Assembly: GCA_012517645.1 (NCBI GenBank)
Contig: JAAYUR010000276.1
Location: forward strand, 1-9,289
Source of the DNA: Treponema sp.
Lineage (GTDB): Bacteria > Spirochaetota > Spirochaetia > Treponematales > UBA12059
Direction: 5' to 3'
Length of the DNA: 9,289 bases
Under the pieces are notes generated by a model. That model was not told the origin of the DNA. It worked only from the letters and a program-made list of their open reading frames with translations, and searched no databases. Positions within the stretch are counted from its first letter, which is position 1, and every line of letters starts with the position of its first letter. The translations under genes were made by a program, and so were the position numbers. Positions 1 to 6,278 of this stretch are shown one piece after another.

Positions 1-112
1 GCTCAAGCTTTTCCTGGGTGGTCTTCCGGTTCTTCTTGGTCGTGTAGTTCTTCCGCTTGCACTCGCTGCAGGCGAGGGCGATGATCTCGACAACCTGTTT
101 CTTGGCGGCCAT
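1..112 (-). CDS. rpmG: 50S ribosomal protein L33, C-terminally cut by the window edge
   Basis: Small basic protein of the large ribosomal subunit. The 37 visible codons read from an ATG at 112 and contain the L33 signature: EIIALAC-SEC followed by KRKNYTTKKNRKT. The first CxxC (C15, C18) marks the zinc-binding (C+) form; the second Cys pair would lie beyond the window. An AAGGA ribosome binding site sits 7 nt upstream of the ATG (about 120-124), which supports the start. It follows tRNA-Thr on the same strand with no promoter that I can see between them, so it is probably expressed from the tRNA promoter. In many bacteria rpmG precedes secE and nusG; those would be outside the window. Identification is secure; only the 3' end is missing. 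Confidence 0.95.
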   Translation of the reverse strand, partial: MAAKKQVVEIIALACSECKRKNYTTKKNRKTTQEKLE

Positions 113-253
113 GACACTATCCTTCTATCCGACAATCTCCGCCGCCCGATGCCCCGAAGGCTCCGCACGGCCCGAACCTCGTTCCCAAACCGGCGTTCGC
201 CGGCATCCTGCCCCGATCGGTGCGCCCGGAGGACGAACCGACTTGAAGCCTTG

Positions 254-270
254 GTCTAGCATCGCTAGAC
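254..270 (-). other. Perfect stem-loop just downstream of tRNA-Thr
   Basis: On the minus strand the sequence GTCTAGC-GAT-GCTAGAC forms a 7-bp perfect inverted repeat with a 3-nt loop. It begins 4 nt after the tRNA discriminator base. It has no following T-tract, so it is not a typical intrinsic terminator, and rpmG lies downstream on the same transcript. It may be a processing signal or a barrier that protects the trimmed tRNA 3' end. The inverted repeat is seen directly; the function is inference. Confidence 0.5.
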
Positions 271-274
271 GCAT

Positions 275-347
275 AGCCCCCGATCGGAATCGAACCGATG
301 ACCTCATCCTTACCATGGATGTGCTCTGCCGACTGAGCTACAAGGGC
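275..347 (-). tRNA. trnT: tRNA-Thr, anticodon GGU
   Basis: A 73-nt cloverleaf folds by eye. The 7-bp acceptor is GCCCUUG with CGGGGGC and contains two G-U pairs. The D stem is GCUC/GAGC, the anticodon stem CAUCC/GGAUG, and the T stem AUCGG/CCGAU around UUCGAUU. The anticodon loop is A-U-GGU-A-A, giving anticodon GGU, which reads ACC and ACU threonine codons. The discriminator base is U73. The CCA end is not encoded, because the bases after U73 are AUGC, so it must be added by tRNA nucleotidyltransferase. The gene has a strong promoter immediately upstream and lies ahead of rpmG on the same strand. Confidence 0.96.
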
Positions 348-362
348 ATAGGTAGTGCGGGA

Positions 363-391
363 ATGATAATGACGGCCCACCCCTTTGTCAA
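363..391 (-). promoter_or_regulatory. Sigma70-type promoter for tRNA-Thr and rpmG
   Basis: On the minus strand TTGACA (386-391) is followed by a 17-nt spacer and TATCAT (363-368). That is a perfect -35 box and a 5/6 match at -10. The predicted start near 356 leaves a leader of about 9 nt before the mature tRNA 5' end at 347. The promoter lies after the murJ stop codon, so the tRNA/rpmG unit does not depend on murJ transcription. There is a run of G in the leader-side flank but no clear stringent discriminator that I would insist on. Confidence 0.85.
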
Positions 392-429
392 TACATGGCG
401 GGGGGAAGTTTCACTTGGAACGGAACTTG

Positions 430-2016
430 CTAACGGCGGTTCCGCCGACCGAGAGCCCGGAGGAGCCCGGCGGCCGGCTCGTCCCGGGTCAGGGCGAGCA
501 GGCCCACCCCGACGGCGGCGAAGGCCAGGGTACAGGCCGCCAGGGGAACCCCGGCGGCCAGGAAGCGTCCCCGGGTCCCCGAGAGGGGGGCGGTCAGGAC
601 CCTGCGGCACAGGTAGGCGGCGGCCCCGGCGGGGACGGAAAAAGCCAGGATGCGCAAGGCATAGCGAGCCACGGACGCGGCGGCCCGGGAAACCCCGGGA
701 ACGCCTCGCCGGATGAGCAGCCGGACCAGGATCAGCGTATTCAGGGCGCTCCCGAGAGAGAGGGCCAGGGCGATCCCCCCTCCGCCCATGGGGCCGGCCA
801 ACAGGACGGCCAGGAGGATGTTCACGGCGAAGGCGGCCATGCCGGCCCAAACCGGGCTCTTGGTGTCTTCCTGGGCGTAAAAGGCGGGAGCGAGGATACG
901 GTTCGAGGCGATAAAGAAGAGACCCGTCATGTGGAAGAAGAAGGCGCGCACCGTCAGGTTCACGGATTCCTCTCCGAATTCCCGGGCCTTGAACAGGAGG
1001 ACGATGATGTCCCTACCCTCGATCATCGAGAAGACCGCCACGGGGATCGTGACCAGGACGATGGCTTTCAGGGCCCCCTCCAGGCGATCCGAAAAAGCTC
1101 CCCAGTCCCCCAGCTTAGCCCGCTCGGAAAGATCCGGGAGCATGACCGTTCCGATGGAGACCGCGAAGATGCCCAGGACCAGCTCCTGAAGGCGCAGGGA
1201 AAACGTCAGGCTGGTGGCCACCCCCACCCCCGCCCGGGACGCCACGGCGGTGCACACCAGCTCGTTCACCTGGTACGCGGCCATGCCCAGGATCGTCGGG
1301 GCGATCAGGGCCAGGACCCTGCGCATCCCCGGGTTGCGGAAGGCCCGGGCGGGGGATATGAACCGAAACCGGTAGCCCCTGCGCAGTACGGCGGGCAGCT
1401 GGCAGAGGGCCTGGGCCAGGCCTCCGACCAGGACACCCACGGCCAGGGCCCGGGCCGGATTGGGCAGGAACGGGGCGATCAGGTAGGGAACCGCGATAAA
1501 GCCGAGGTTGAAGAGAATAGGAGCCACCCCGGCGGGGACGAAGACGTGGACCGAGTTCAGGATACCCTGGAGGAAGGCCGCGAAGGATACGAGGGCCAGG
1601 TAGGGGAACATCATGCGGGTCAGCACGACGGTTTCCGCGGGATCCGAGCGGAACAGGCGGACGATCAACGGGGTAAGGGCGATACCGAGCAAGACCGTGC
1701 CACCCACCAGGAGATTGAGCACCGTATGCATGGAGCACAGGAACTCCTCGCTCTCTTCCCGGTCTCCAGCAAGGAGATAGCCCTTGAAGGTGGGGATGAA
1801 CGCGACGGCGATCGACCCCTCGGCAAAGAGCCGGCGCAGGAAGTTCGGGATCAGGAAGGACACGGTGAAGGCGTCCGCCAGGACACCTGTGCCCATGAAC
1901 GCAGCCCGGGTCATCTCCCGGACCAGGCCCAGGACACGGGAGACGAGGGTCAGGAGGGAGAGCCGGCCGCTCTCCCGTACGAAGGCGCCCGAATCCGGAG
2001 AAGCGTCGTCCGACAT
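430..2016 (-). CDS. murJ: Lipid II flippase MurJ (MviN family)
   Basis: Integral inner-membrane protein of the MOP exporter superfamily that moves lipid-linked peptidoglycan precursor (lipid II) across the cytoplasmic membrane. The 528 residues match the usual length, and hydrophobic segments run through the whole protein, as expected for 14 helices. The N-terminal signature is clear: LVSRVLGLVRE (R27 and R33), then ADAF (D48) and IPNFLRRLFAEGS (R61, R62). By position these correspond to the cavity residues R18, R24, D39 and R52 of E. coli MurJ. The protein ends in a basic tail. The ATG at 2016 is chosen because it precedes the family signature by about 20 residues and no closer ATG, GTG or TTG fits. 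It has no Shine-Dalgarno sequence but has a -10 box 7 nt upstream, so the mRNA may be leaderless. It is divergent from the HAD gene and unlinked to other peptidoglycan genes here. Confidence 0.95.
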   Translation of the reverse strand: MSDDASPDSGAFVRESGRLSLLTLVSRVLGLVREMTRAAFMGTGVLADAFTVSFLIPNFLRRLFAEGSIAVAFIPTFKGYLLAGDREESEEFLCSMHTVLNLLVGGTVLLGIALTPLIVRLFRSDPAETVVLTRMMFPYLALVSFAAFLQGILNSVHVFVPAGVAPILFNLGFIAVPYLIAPFLPNPARALAVGVLVGGLAQALCQLPAVLRRGYRFRFISPARAFRNPGMRRVLALIAPTILGMAAYQVNELVCTAVASRAGVGVATSLTFSLRLQELVLGIFAVSIGTVMLPDLSERAKLGDWGAFSDRLEGALKAIVLVTIPVAVFSMIEGRDIIVLLFKAREFGEESVNLTVRAFFFHMTGLFFIASNRILAPAFYAQEDTKSPVWAGMAAFAVNILLAVLLAGPMGGGGIALALSLGSALNTLILVRLLIRRGVPGVSRAAASVARYALRILAFSVPAGAAAYLCRRVLTAPLSGTRGRFLAAGVPLAACTLAFAAVGVGLLALTRDEPAAGLLRALGRRNRR

Positions 2017-2023
2017 GGGGTCG

Positions 2024-2053
2024 AGGATACAGGAAGGCGGGCCGGCGGCACAA
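2024..2053 (-). promoter_or_regulatory. Promoter of murJ, predicted leaderless
   Basis: On the minus strand TTGTGC (2048-2053), an 18-nt spacer and TATCCT (2024-2029) form a recognisable sigma70 promoter. Only 7 bases separate the -10 box from the murJ ATG, so the expected transcription start falls on or next to the start codon. No purine-rich ribosome binding site occurs before the ATG. The same TATCCT -10 hexamer occurs in the promoter at 8701-8729. Confidence 0.55.
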
Positions 2054-2068
2054 GAGAGCGGCGGGGTC

Positions 2069-2097
2069 TTGAGGCGAGCCCGGGCTTCCGGTATACA
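2069..2097 (+). promoter_or_regulatory. Promoter of the HAD gene, predicted leaderless
   Basis: TTGAGG (2069-2074), a 17-nt spacer and TATACA (2092-2097) lie directly before the ATG at 2106. Eight bases separate the -10 box from the ATG, so the start site is expected within about 2 nt of the start codon. There is no Shine-Dalgarno sequence in between. It sits back to back with the murJ promoter, with 15 bp between the two -35 boxes. Confidence 0.55.
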
Positions 2098-2105
2098 GTT
2101 CGTCC

Positions 2106-2924
2106 ATGGAAATTCAGCTTGTCGCCCTGGATCTGGACGATTCCCTGCTCCGGCAGGACTTGAGCATTTCAGAGGCGAACGCCGAGGCCTGCCGAAAGGC
2201 CATGCGGCAAGGAGTCCGCGTGGTCCTGGCATCCGGCAGGACCGAGAGGGCCATGCTGAAGTACGCCAAGATGCTGGGTGCCGAGGGACCCGGGGAGTAC
2301 CTGATCTCCTACAACGGCGCCAAGATCCTGGATCTGGGTTCCGGGGAACACCTCTACGAGCGCCGCATTTCCCCGGAGCTCTGCCGCCGCGCCGCCGCCC
2401 TTTTGACCGAGCGGGGCTTTCCCTACCAATTTTACCTGGACGAGGGCCGCATCGTCACGACGGTTCGCAACAAGTGGACCGAGGAGGACTCCCGCCTCAC
2501 AGGACTGCCCATCGAGGTGATGACGGATCCGGCACCCTTCCTGGACCGGGGTCAGCTGAAATTCGTGGTGGCCGGAGAACCCGAAGCCCTGCAATCCCTG
2601 CGCGGGGAACTGTCCGCCCTCCTGGACGGCGAGGCGGAGATTTTGATCTCCAAGCCCTATTTCCTGGAAATCCTGTCCGCGGGCACGGACAAGGGGACGG
2701 CCCTCGAGTTCTTGGCGGATCGACTGGGCATTCCCATGGAAGCCGTCCTTGCCGTCGGGGACGCCCAGAACGACCTGGGCATGGTCCGGAAGGCCGGCTG
2801 GGGCTGCGCTCCCTCCAACGCCATCCCCGCCGTCAAGACCGCGGCCCGGTATGTTTCCCCCCGATCCCACGAGGAGGACGCGGTGGCGGAAATCCTGGGA
2901 AAATTCGTTTTCGAAGGCCGATGA
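2106..2924 (+). CDS. Cof-type HAD-IIB family hydrolase (probable sugar/nucleotide phosphatase)
   Basis: Soluble haloacid-dehalogenase-superfamily phosphatase of 272 residues, normal for the Cof/YidA/YkrA group. All four HAD motifs are visible. Motif I is LDLDDSLL, with nucleophile D9 and acid/base D11. Motif II is ASGRT with S43. Motif III is K196 in GTDKGTAL. Motif IV is GDAQND with D219 and D223. Motif I has D-S where the family usually has G-T, a tolerated change. The large middle segment (about 80-190) is the C2B cap that sets substrate choice, so the substrate cannot be read from sequence. Family members act on sugar phosphates, FMN or PLP-type phosphates. The start is set by MEIQLVALDLDDS, which is the usual distance from motif I. 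It is monocistronic as far as can be seen: about 105 bp and a new ribosome binding site separate it from the next gene. Confidence 0.92.
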   Translation: MEIQLVALDLDDSLLRQDLSISEANAEACRKAMRQGVRVVLASGRTERAMLKYAKMLGAEGPGEYLISYNGAKILDLGSGEHLYERRISPELCRRAAALLTERGFPYQFYLDEGRIVTTVRNKWTEEDSRLTGLPIEVMTDPAPFLDRGQLKFVVAGEPEALQSLRGELSALLDGEAEILISKPYFLEILSAGTDKGTALEFLADRLGIPMEAVLAVGDAQNDLGMVRKAGWGCAPSNAIPAVKTAARYVSPRSHEEDAVAEILGKFVFEGR

Positions 2925-2972
2925 CCCCTCGGTGCCGCGAAGCTTGGCACTGAAAACCTTGCCGGCCTCAGG

Positions 2973-3001
2973 TTTCTCAATCCGATCTACGATACTATAT
3001 G
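2973..3001 (+). promoter_or_regulatory. Possible weak promoter for the 62-aa gene
   Basis: The gap after the HAD gene turns locally A+T-rich (about 2990-3007, TACTATATGTATAG), which is unusual in this sequence and resembles a -10 region. The best arrangement I find is TTTCTC (2973-2978), a 17-nt spacer and TATATG (2996-3001), but the -35 match is poor. The -10 could equally be TACTAT at 2993-2998. An activator-dependent or alternative-sigma promoter is possible. Confidence 0.35.
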
Positions 3002-3019
3002 TATAGAAAGTGACGAACC

Positions 3020-3024
3020 GGAGG
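3020..3024 (+). promoter_or_regulatory. Shine-Dalgarno sequence of the 62-aa gene
   Basis: A GGAGG lies 5 nt before the ATG at 3030. This is the strongest ribosome binding site in the window, and it confirms that a 62-codon frame is really translated. Confidence 0.8.
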
Positions 3025-3029
3025 AGACC

Positions 3030-3218
3030 ATGTCCCAGGATTTGAAGCCCATCGCCGCCCGGCGCTGTTACGCCTGCATACAGTGGGAAGGCGTCCGCAG
3101 CTATGACCGGCAAACTCAGATGGTCAAGGTGGATGTAGGCCGGGAGGGCAAGTGCCTGGTTCATAGAACGATGGTCAAGGGCAGCCACTTTTGCGACCAG
3201 TTCTTCCAGCTTAAATAG
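3030..3218 (+). CDS. Small Cys-rich protein, probable metal-binding (function unknown)
   Basis: A 62-residue soluble protein with a good GGAGG ribosome binding site 5 nt before the ATG. It carries C13-x2-C16, then C42-x2-H45, then C55. The spacing of four Cys and one His resembles a small zinc ribbon or iron-sulfur knot (RRCYACIQWEG ... GKCLVHR ... HFCDQF). The Cys pairs bracket a basic and aromatic middle, and there is no signal peptide or membrane segment. I do not recognise a named family. Similar short CxxC...C...C proteins occur as conserved hypotheticals in many bacteria, but I cannot assign this one. It stands alone between the HAD gene and the GNAT operon, with its own apparent promoter. 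Nucleic-acid or metal binding is inference. The reading frame itself is well supported by the RBS, start, stop and Cys pattern. Confidence 0.75.
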   Translation: MSQDLKPIAARRCYACIQWEGVRSYDRQTQMVKVDVGREGKCLVHRTMVKGSHFCDQFFQLK

Positions 3219-3390
3219 CCCCACGTGGTACGAAGCTTGTCGTGATGCGATCCGGGGTCGGGGAATAGGGCGCCATCGGACCGGCAGATCCGGGAAACCC
3301 GATCGACCGCGACCGGGTTGCGTTCTGCCTGGGTCCCACCTCTCCGACCGGAGGCTTGGCCATCCAGGCCGGGGCGGCTAAAATGACCCT
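3219..3390 (+). other. Intergenic region with inverted repeats, no gene seen
   Basis: These 172 bases between the 62-aa gene and the GNAT gene contain no convincing reading frame. They begin with the 8-bp palindrome CCACGTGG (3221-3228). Further on, AACCCG (3296-3301) pairs with CGGGTT (3314-3319), with an inner TCG/CGA stem across an A-C mismatch. CGGG-AAA-CCCG (3291-3301) is an alternative fold that uses the same CCCG. No T-tract follows, so a standard terminator is not supported. The GNAT promoter occupies the right end. Confidence 0.4.
3356..3384 (+). promoter_or_regulatory. Promoter of the GNAT-led operon, predicted leaderless
   Basis: TTGGCC (3356-3361), a 17-nt spacer and TAAAAT (3379-3384, a 5/6 match to TATAAT) end 6 nt before the ATG at 3391. 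The usual start distance puts +1 on the A of the ATG. No Shine-Dalgarno sequence is present. It is likely the main promoter for the whole three-gene operon, as no other promoter is apparent before 8683. Confidence 0.6.
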
Positions 3391-3981
3391 ATGGAACCGT
3401 ACCGGATCCGCCCGGCCCGCCCCGAGGACCTGGACGACATACTGTCCATAGAGGACGATTCCTTCGATCCCGCGATCCGCGAGAGTCGGGAAACCTTCCG
3501 GGAACGCATGGAAGTCTTTCCCGAGGGGTTCGTGGTTCTGGCGAACTCGGACGGCCCGGGAGGGTATCTTTGTTCCGAGCTCTGGGACCTCCCAGGCCTC
3601 CCCGGAACGGCGGACTTTGCCCTGGGCCATTCCGCCCGGGACCGCCACTCGCCCCGGGGACGAACCCTCTATATCTCCTCCTACGGAATTCGCAGGTCTC
3701 TCCGCGGCTGCGGTCTAGGGAAGGCCCTGTTCCGGGACTTCCTGGCGAACGCCTCCTCGGCCTTCGCCTTCGACGAGGTCCTCCTCCTGGTCAGCAAGAC
3801 CTGGGCGGAGGCGAGGGCGATCTACGCGGCCGAGGGTTTCCGCCGCGTTTTGGAGCTTCCGGGCTTCTTCCGCTTTTCCGCAGGCCCCCCGGCGGACGGA
3901 GAGGTTCTCTCCCGGCCCCGGTTCTGGGACTCAACTGGCGGAACTTCCGCGCCGATGATGATGGATAAGGAATTACCATGA
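3391..3981 (+). CDS. GNAT-family N-acetyltransferase
   Basis: A 196-residue acetyltransferase of the Gcn5-related family that would move an acetyl group from acetyl-CoA to an amine. The fold is readable. The N-terminal YRIRPARPEDLDDILSIED is the beta1-alpha1 start. Motif A is LYISSYGIRRSLRGCGLGKALF, and R105-G-C-G-L-G110 fits the acetyl-CoA pyrophosphate loop (R/Q-x-x-G-x-G/A). Motif B ends in AIYAAEGF, with the usual general-acid Tyr candidate Y145 and the GF at 149-150. The acceptor cannot be predicted; RimI-like protein N-terminus, lysine or small-molecule targets are all possible. The start is set by the family N-terminus, not by a ribosome binding site, which is absent. The stop overlaps the next ATG (ATGA), so it is the first gene of a coupled operon. 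A tail of about 35 residues after the fold is unassigned. Confidence 0.85.
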   Translation: MEPYRIRPARPEDLDDILSIEDDSFDPAIRESRETFRERMEVFPEGFVVLANSDGPGGYLCSELWDLPGLPGTADFALGHSARDRHSPRGRTLYISSYGIRRSLRGCGLGKALFRDFLANASSAFAFDEVLLLVSKTWAEARAIYAAEGFRRVLELPGFFRFSAGPPADGEVLSRPRFWDSTGGTSAPMMMDKELP

Positions 3982-6278
3982 GACGAAGCGCCCTTGCCCT
4001 AGTGTCGGCCCTCGCCGCGGCCGCGGCCGCCTTCGGGGACATACGGTTCTCCGGCCCGGACCTCTCCCAAAAGGACGAACTCCTGTTCGCCGCGGAGGCG
4101 TCCCTCCCGGGCGGCGGCGCGTTCCGGACCCTCTTCGCCGCGGACCTGTCCAAGGGTAACCTGCGCCAGTTGACCTTCTACCCGGAACGGGTGGCCTTGG
4201 TGGACCGGGGTCGTCGCCTGCAGGTCCAGAACCGCTACGGGGTGTTCCGGACGGGGGCGGACTTCAAGGGGATGGAACCCGTTCCGGGCTTTCCCGCCTT
4301 CGTCCGGGGCAGTCCGGCCCGGGAGGGCAAGCTTCCGGAGGTCCAGGCTTCTCCGGACGGCACCCGCCTTCTGTACATGGAACCGAGTTCCGGTGCCTTC
4401 GGCCGCCTCGTCCTCTTTTCCGTGTCCAACGGCGCGGAAACCCTGGTCTCCTCGGATGTGGCCCTGTACGCGGACCGTATTCCGGCCCTGTGGTCCCCGG
4501 ACTCCCGGTACTTCGTGTACGCCAAGGGCGGACAGCTCCACTATTACTCCATGGACCAGCTCGAGGGAAACCGGGTACTGGACGAATCGTACCGGCGCAT
4601 CGGGCCGGGCCGGATCGAGAACGTCCAGTGGAACGAGCAGGGCAGCCTGTACATCCTCCGTCAGCGGAGTCTGTACCGGATCCTGCCGGCGGAGTTCTTC
4701 GCCCAAGCCCTCTACGCCGGGGTGGTCACCATCGGAACCATGGTGGGGAAGGTGCCCTTTCCCTTCGACCCGAACTTCGACTCCTTCCGGGTGTCTCCGG
4801 ACGGGCGAAAGATCCTCCTGTGCAAGGACGGGCGCAACCTTTTCCTCTACTACCTGGATCCGGACGACTACGGTAAGGCCGACCGTGTGGCCGCCCTGCC
4901 CTACCTGTTCCTGCAAGGGAATACGACGGTCACCGAGGTCCTCTGGCCGGAGAGCGCGGAGCTCACCATCCTGACCTCCTCCTTGAGGAACGGCGAGCGA
5001 GTCACGGGCGCCTACCGGATCGCCGCCCCGGACTCCCCGGCGGACCTTTCCCTGAGCCAGAGCTTCAAGACCCTGGACGCCTCGGGCGCGCTTTCCGTGG
5101 CCCTTTCCCCGGACCATAAACGGGTGGCCCTGGCCAATGAGCGGGGGGTCGTCATCCGACGCTATTCGGACTGGTCCGCGCTGACCACCCTGGACGCCCA
5201 AGGAACCCTATACGCCCTGTGGGCCTCGGAGGAGCGGCTGGTCCTCGCGGGGTCCAGGACCATCGAGCTGGCCGCCGCGGACGGCTCGGAGCGGACCCTC
5301 GTCGCCCTGTCCCAGGCGGACCTGTACGGCTGGGACGCGGACGCGCCGGGCTCCGTCGCGGCCCTGGTCGGCAATTCCGCGTGGACCCTTGCGGCCGGCG
5401 CCAAGGACTGGAAGAGGACGGCCGCCTTCAAGACCCTGCCCGTCTCGGGAGCCTCCGAGGCCTACCGGGTATACCTGGACGAGCTGGATTCGGGCTCCTA
5501 CCGGAACATCGTCATGGTCCGGTCCATCCAGGGCTTCGGGACCAAGCCCCTCCTCCTGCCCGCCCCCCGGCCCTGGGCCCCCTTCCCGGAAACGGACGAG
5601 CCCCGATCCCCGGGGATCTTCGACCACGGTTCCCGGATCCGCCGCCGCCAGGTGGCCCTGGTCTTCAACGCCTACGACTCCGCCGAGGGGCTCACGGGGG
5701 TTCTGAACACCCTGGCGGACTACCGTATCCGGGCCACCTTCTTCGTGAACGGCGAGTTCATCCGCCGCAACCCCGGGGCCGCCCGCCTGATCGCGGAAAG
5801 CGGTCACGAGACGGGCAACATGTTCTTCACGACCTACGATCCCACGGACGCCCGGTTCCGGGTGGACGCGGAATTCGTCAAGCGGGGGCTGGCCCGGACG
5901 GAGGACGAGTACTTCGCCGCCACCGGTCGGGACCTCTCCCTCCTTTGGCACACCCCCCACTACTCCACCAGCACGGAGATCCTGGAAGCCGCCGCCCGGA
6001 TGAACTACACCTTCGTGGGGCGGGACGTGGATCCCCTCGACTGGGTCAGCGAGACGGAGGGCAAGTCCGTGCCCGGGCTCTACCTGGACGCCCATCGGAT
6101 CGTGGAGCGGGTGCTGACCAAGGTAAAGCCGGGTTCCATCGTCCCCGTGCGCGTGGGCGTTCCCGAGGGAGGGAGGCAGGACTACCTCTTCCGGGAGCTC
6201 TCCCTGCTCGTTAACGGCCTTCTGGCCGAGGGCTACGAGATCGTGCCCGTATCCACCCTGATCGAGCACGCCCGGTGA
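3978..6278 (+). CDS. Exported beta-propeller protein with a degenerate NodB (polysaccharide deacetylase-like) domain
   Basis: A 766-residue protein, probably secreted to the periplasm or envelope. Residues 1-20 are a signal peptide (two Arg, a hydrophobic Ala/Leu core, cleavage near AFG-D21). From about 25 to 540 there are repeated WD40/TolB-like blades with SPDG-type turns (S125-PDG, W172-SPD, S273-PDG, S377-PD). From about 555 to 760 there is a NodB-homology fold: ATFFVNGEFIRRNPGAARLI, then GHETGN, then GRDVDPLDW. The catalytic motifs are mostly lost. Motif 1 (normally TFDDG) reads VFNAYDS, with N564 and A565. Motif 2 (normally NHTxxH) reads N614-M-F-F-T-T619. Motif 3 (normally RxPY) reads W657-H-T-P-H-Y. 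The motif 5 His is R725. Only D685/D688-W of motif 4 is kept. It is therefore probably not a metal-dependent deacetylase; a glycan-binding or scaffold role is inference. The ATG overlaps the GNAT stop, and AAGGA precedes it by 7-8 nt. Confidence 0.85.
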   Translation: MRRSALALVSALAAAAAAFGDIRFSGPDLSQKDELLFAAEASLPGGGAFRTLFAADLSKGNLRQLTFYPERVALVDRGRRLQVQNRYGVFRTGADFKGMEPVPGFPAFVRGSPAREGKLPEVQASPDGTRLLYMEPSSGAFGRLVLFSVSNGAETLVSSDVALYADRIPALWSPDSRYFVYAKGGQLHYYSMDQLEGNRVLDESYRRIGPGRIENVQWNEQGSLYILRQRSLYRILPAEFFAQALYAGVVTIGTMVGKVPFPFDPNFDSFRVSPDGRKILLCKDGRNLFLYYLDPDDYGKADRVAALPYLFLQGNTTVTEVLWPESAELTILTSSLRNGERVTGAYRIAAPDSPADLSLSQSFKTLDASGALSVALSPDHKRVALANERGVVIRRYSDWSALTTLDAQGTLYALWASEERLVLAGSRTIELAAADGSERTLVALSQADLYGWDADAPGSVAALVGNSAWTLAAGAKDWKRTAAFKTLPVSGASEAYRVYLDELDSGSYRNIVMVRSIQGFGTKPLLLPAPRPWAPFPETDEPRSPGIFDHGSRIRRRQVALVFNAYDSAEGLTGVLNTLADYRIRATFFVNGEFIRRNPGAARLIAESGHETGNMFFTTYDPTDARFRVDAEFVKRGLARTEDEYFAATGRDLSLLWHTPHYSTSTEILEAAARMNYTFVGRDVDPLDWVSETEGKSVPGLYLDAHRIVERVLTKVKPGSIVPVRVGVPEGGRQDYLFRELSLLVNGLLAEGYEIVPVSTLIEHAR

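Noticed and set aside
190..203. Hairpin CCGGCG-TT-CGCCGG between tRNA-Thr and rpmG, as a terminator or attenuator
   Set aside because: Only a TTT follows on the minus strand and rpmG has no other visible promoter, so termination here is unlikely. It may be a chance GC palindrome.
434..447. Inverted repeat CGGCGG-TT-CCGCCG at the murJ stop, as a terminator
   Set aside because: The stem lies inside the last codons, the usable loop is short, and no T-tract follows on the minus strand. Such GC palindromes are common at this base composition.
385..2163. A 592-codon open frame antisense to murJ
   Set aside because: Low-complexity Gly/Glu/Gln/Arg-rich translation, no RBS, and the opposite strand encodes an unmistakable MurJ. 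It is a GC-driven shadow frame.
2017..2232. Extending murJ upstream to about 2232 (600 residues)
   Set aside because: The extra residues lack similarity to MurJ, overlap the HAD coding region, and would cross the predicted murJ promoter.
2933..2953. GTGCC...GGCAC repeat after the HAD gene, as an intrinsic terminator
   Set aside because: A 5-bp stem with a 9-nt loop and no T-run is too weak to call.
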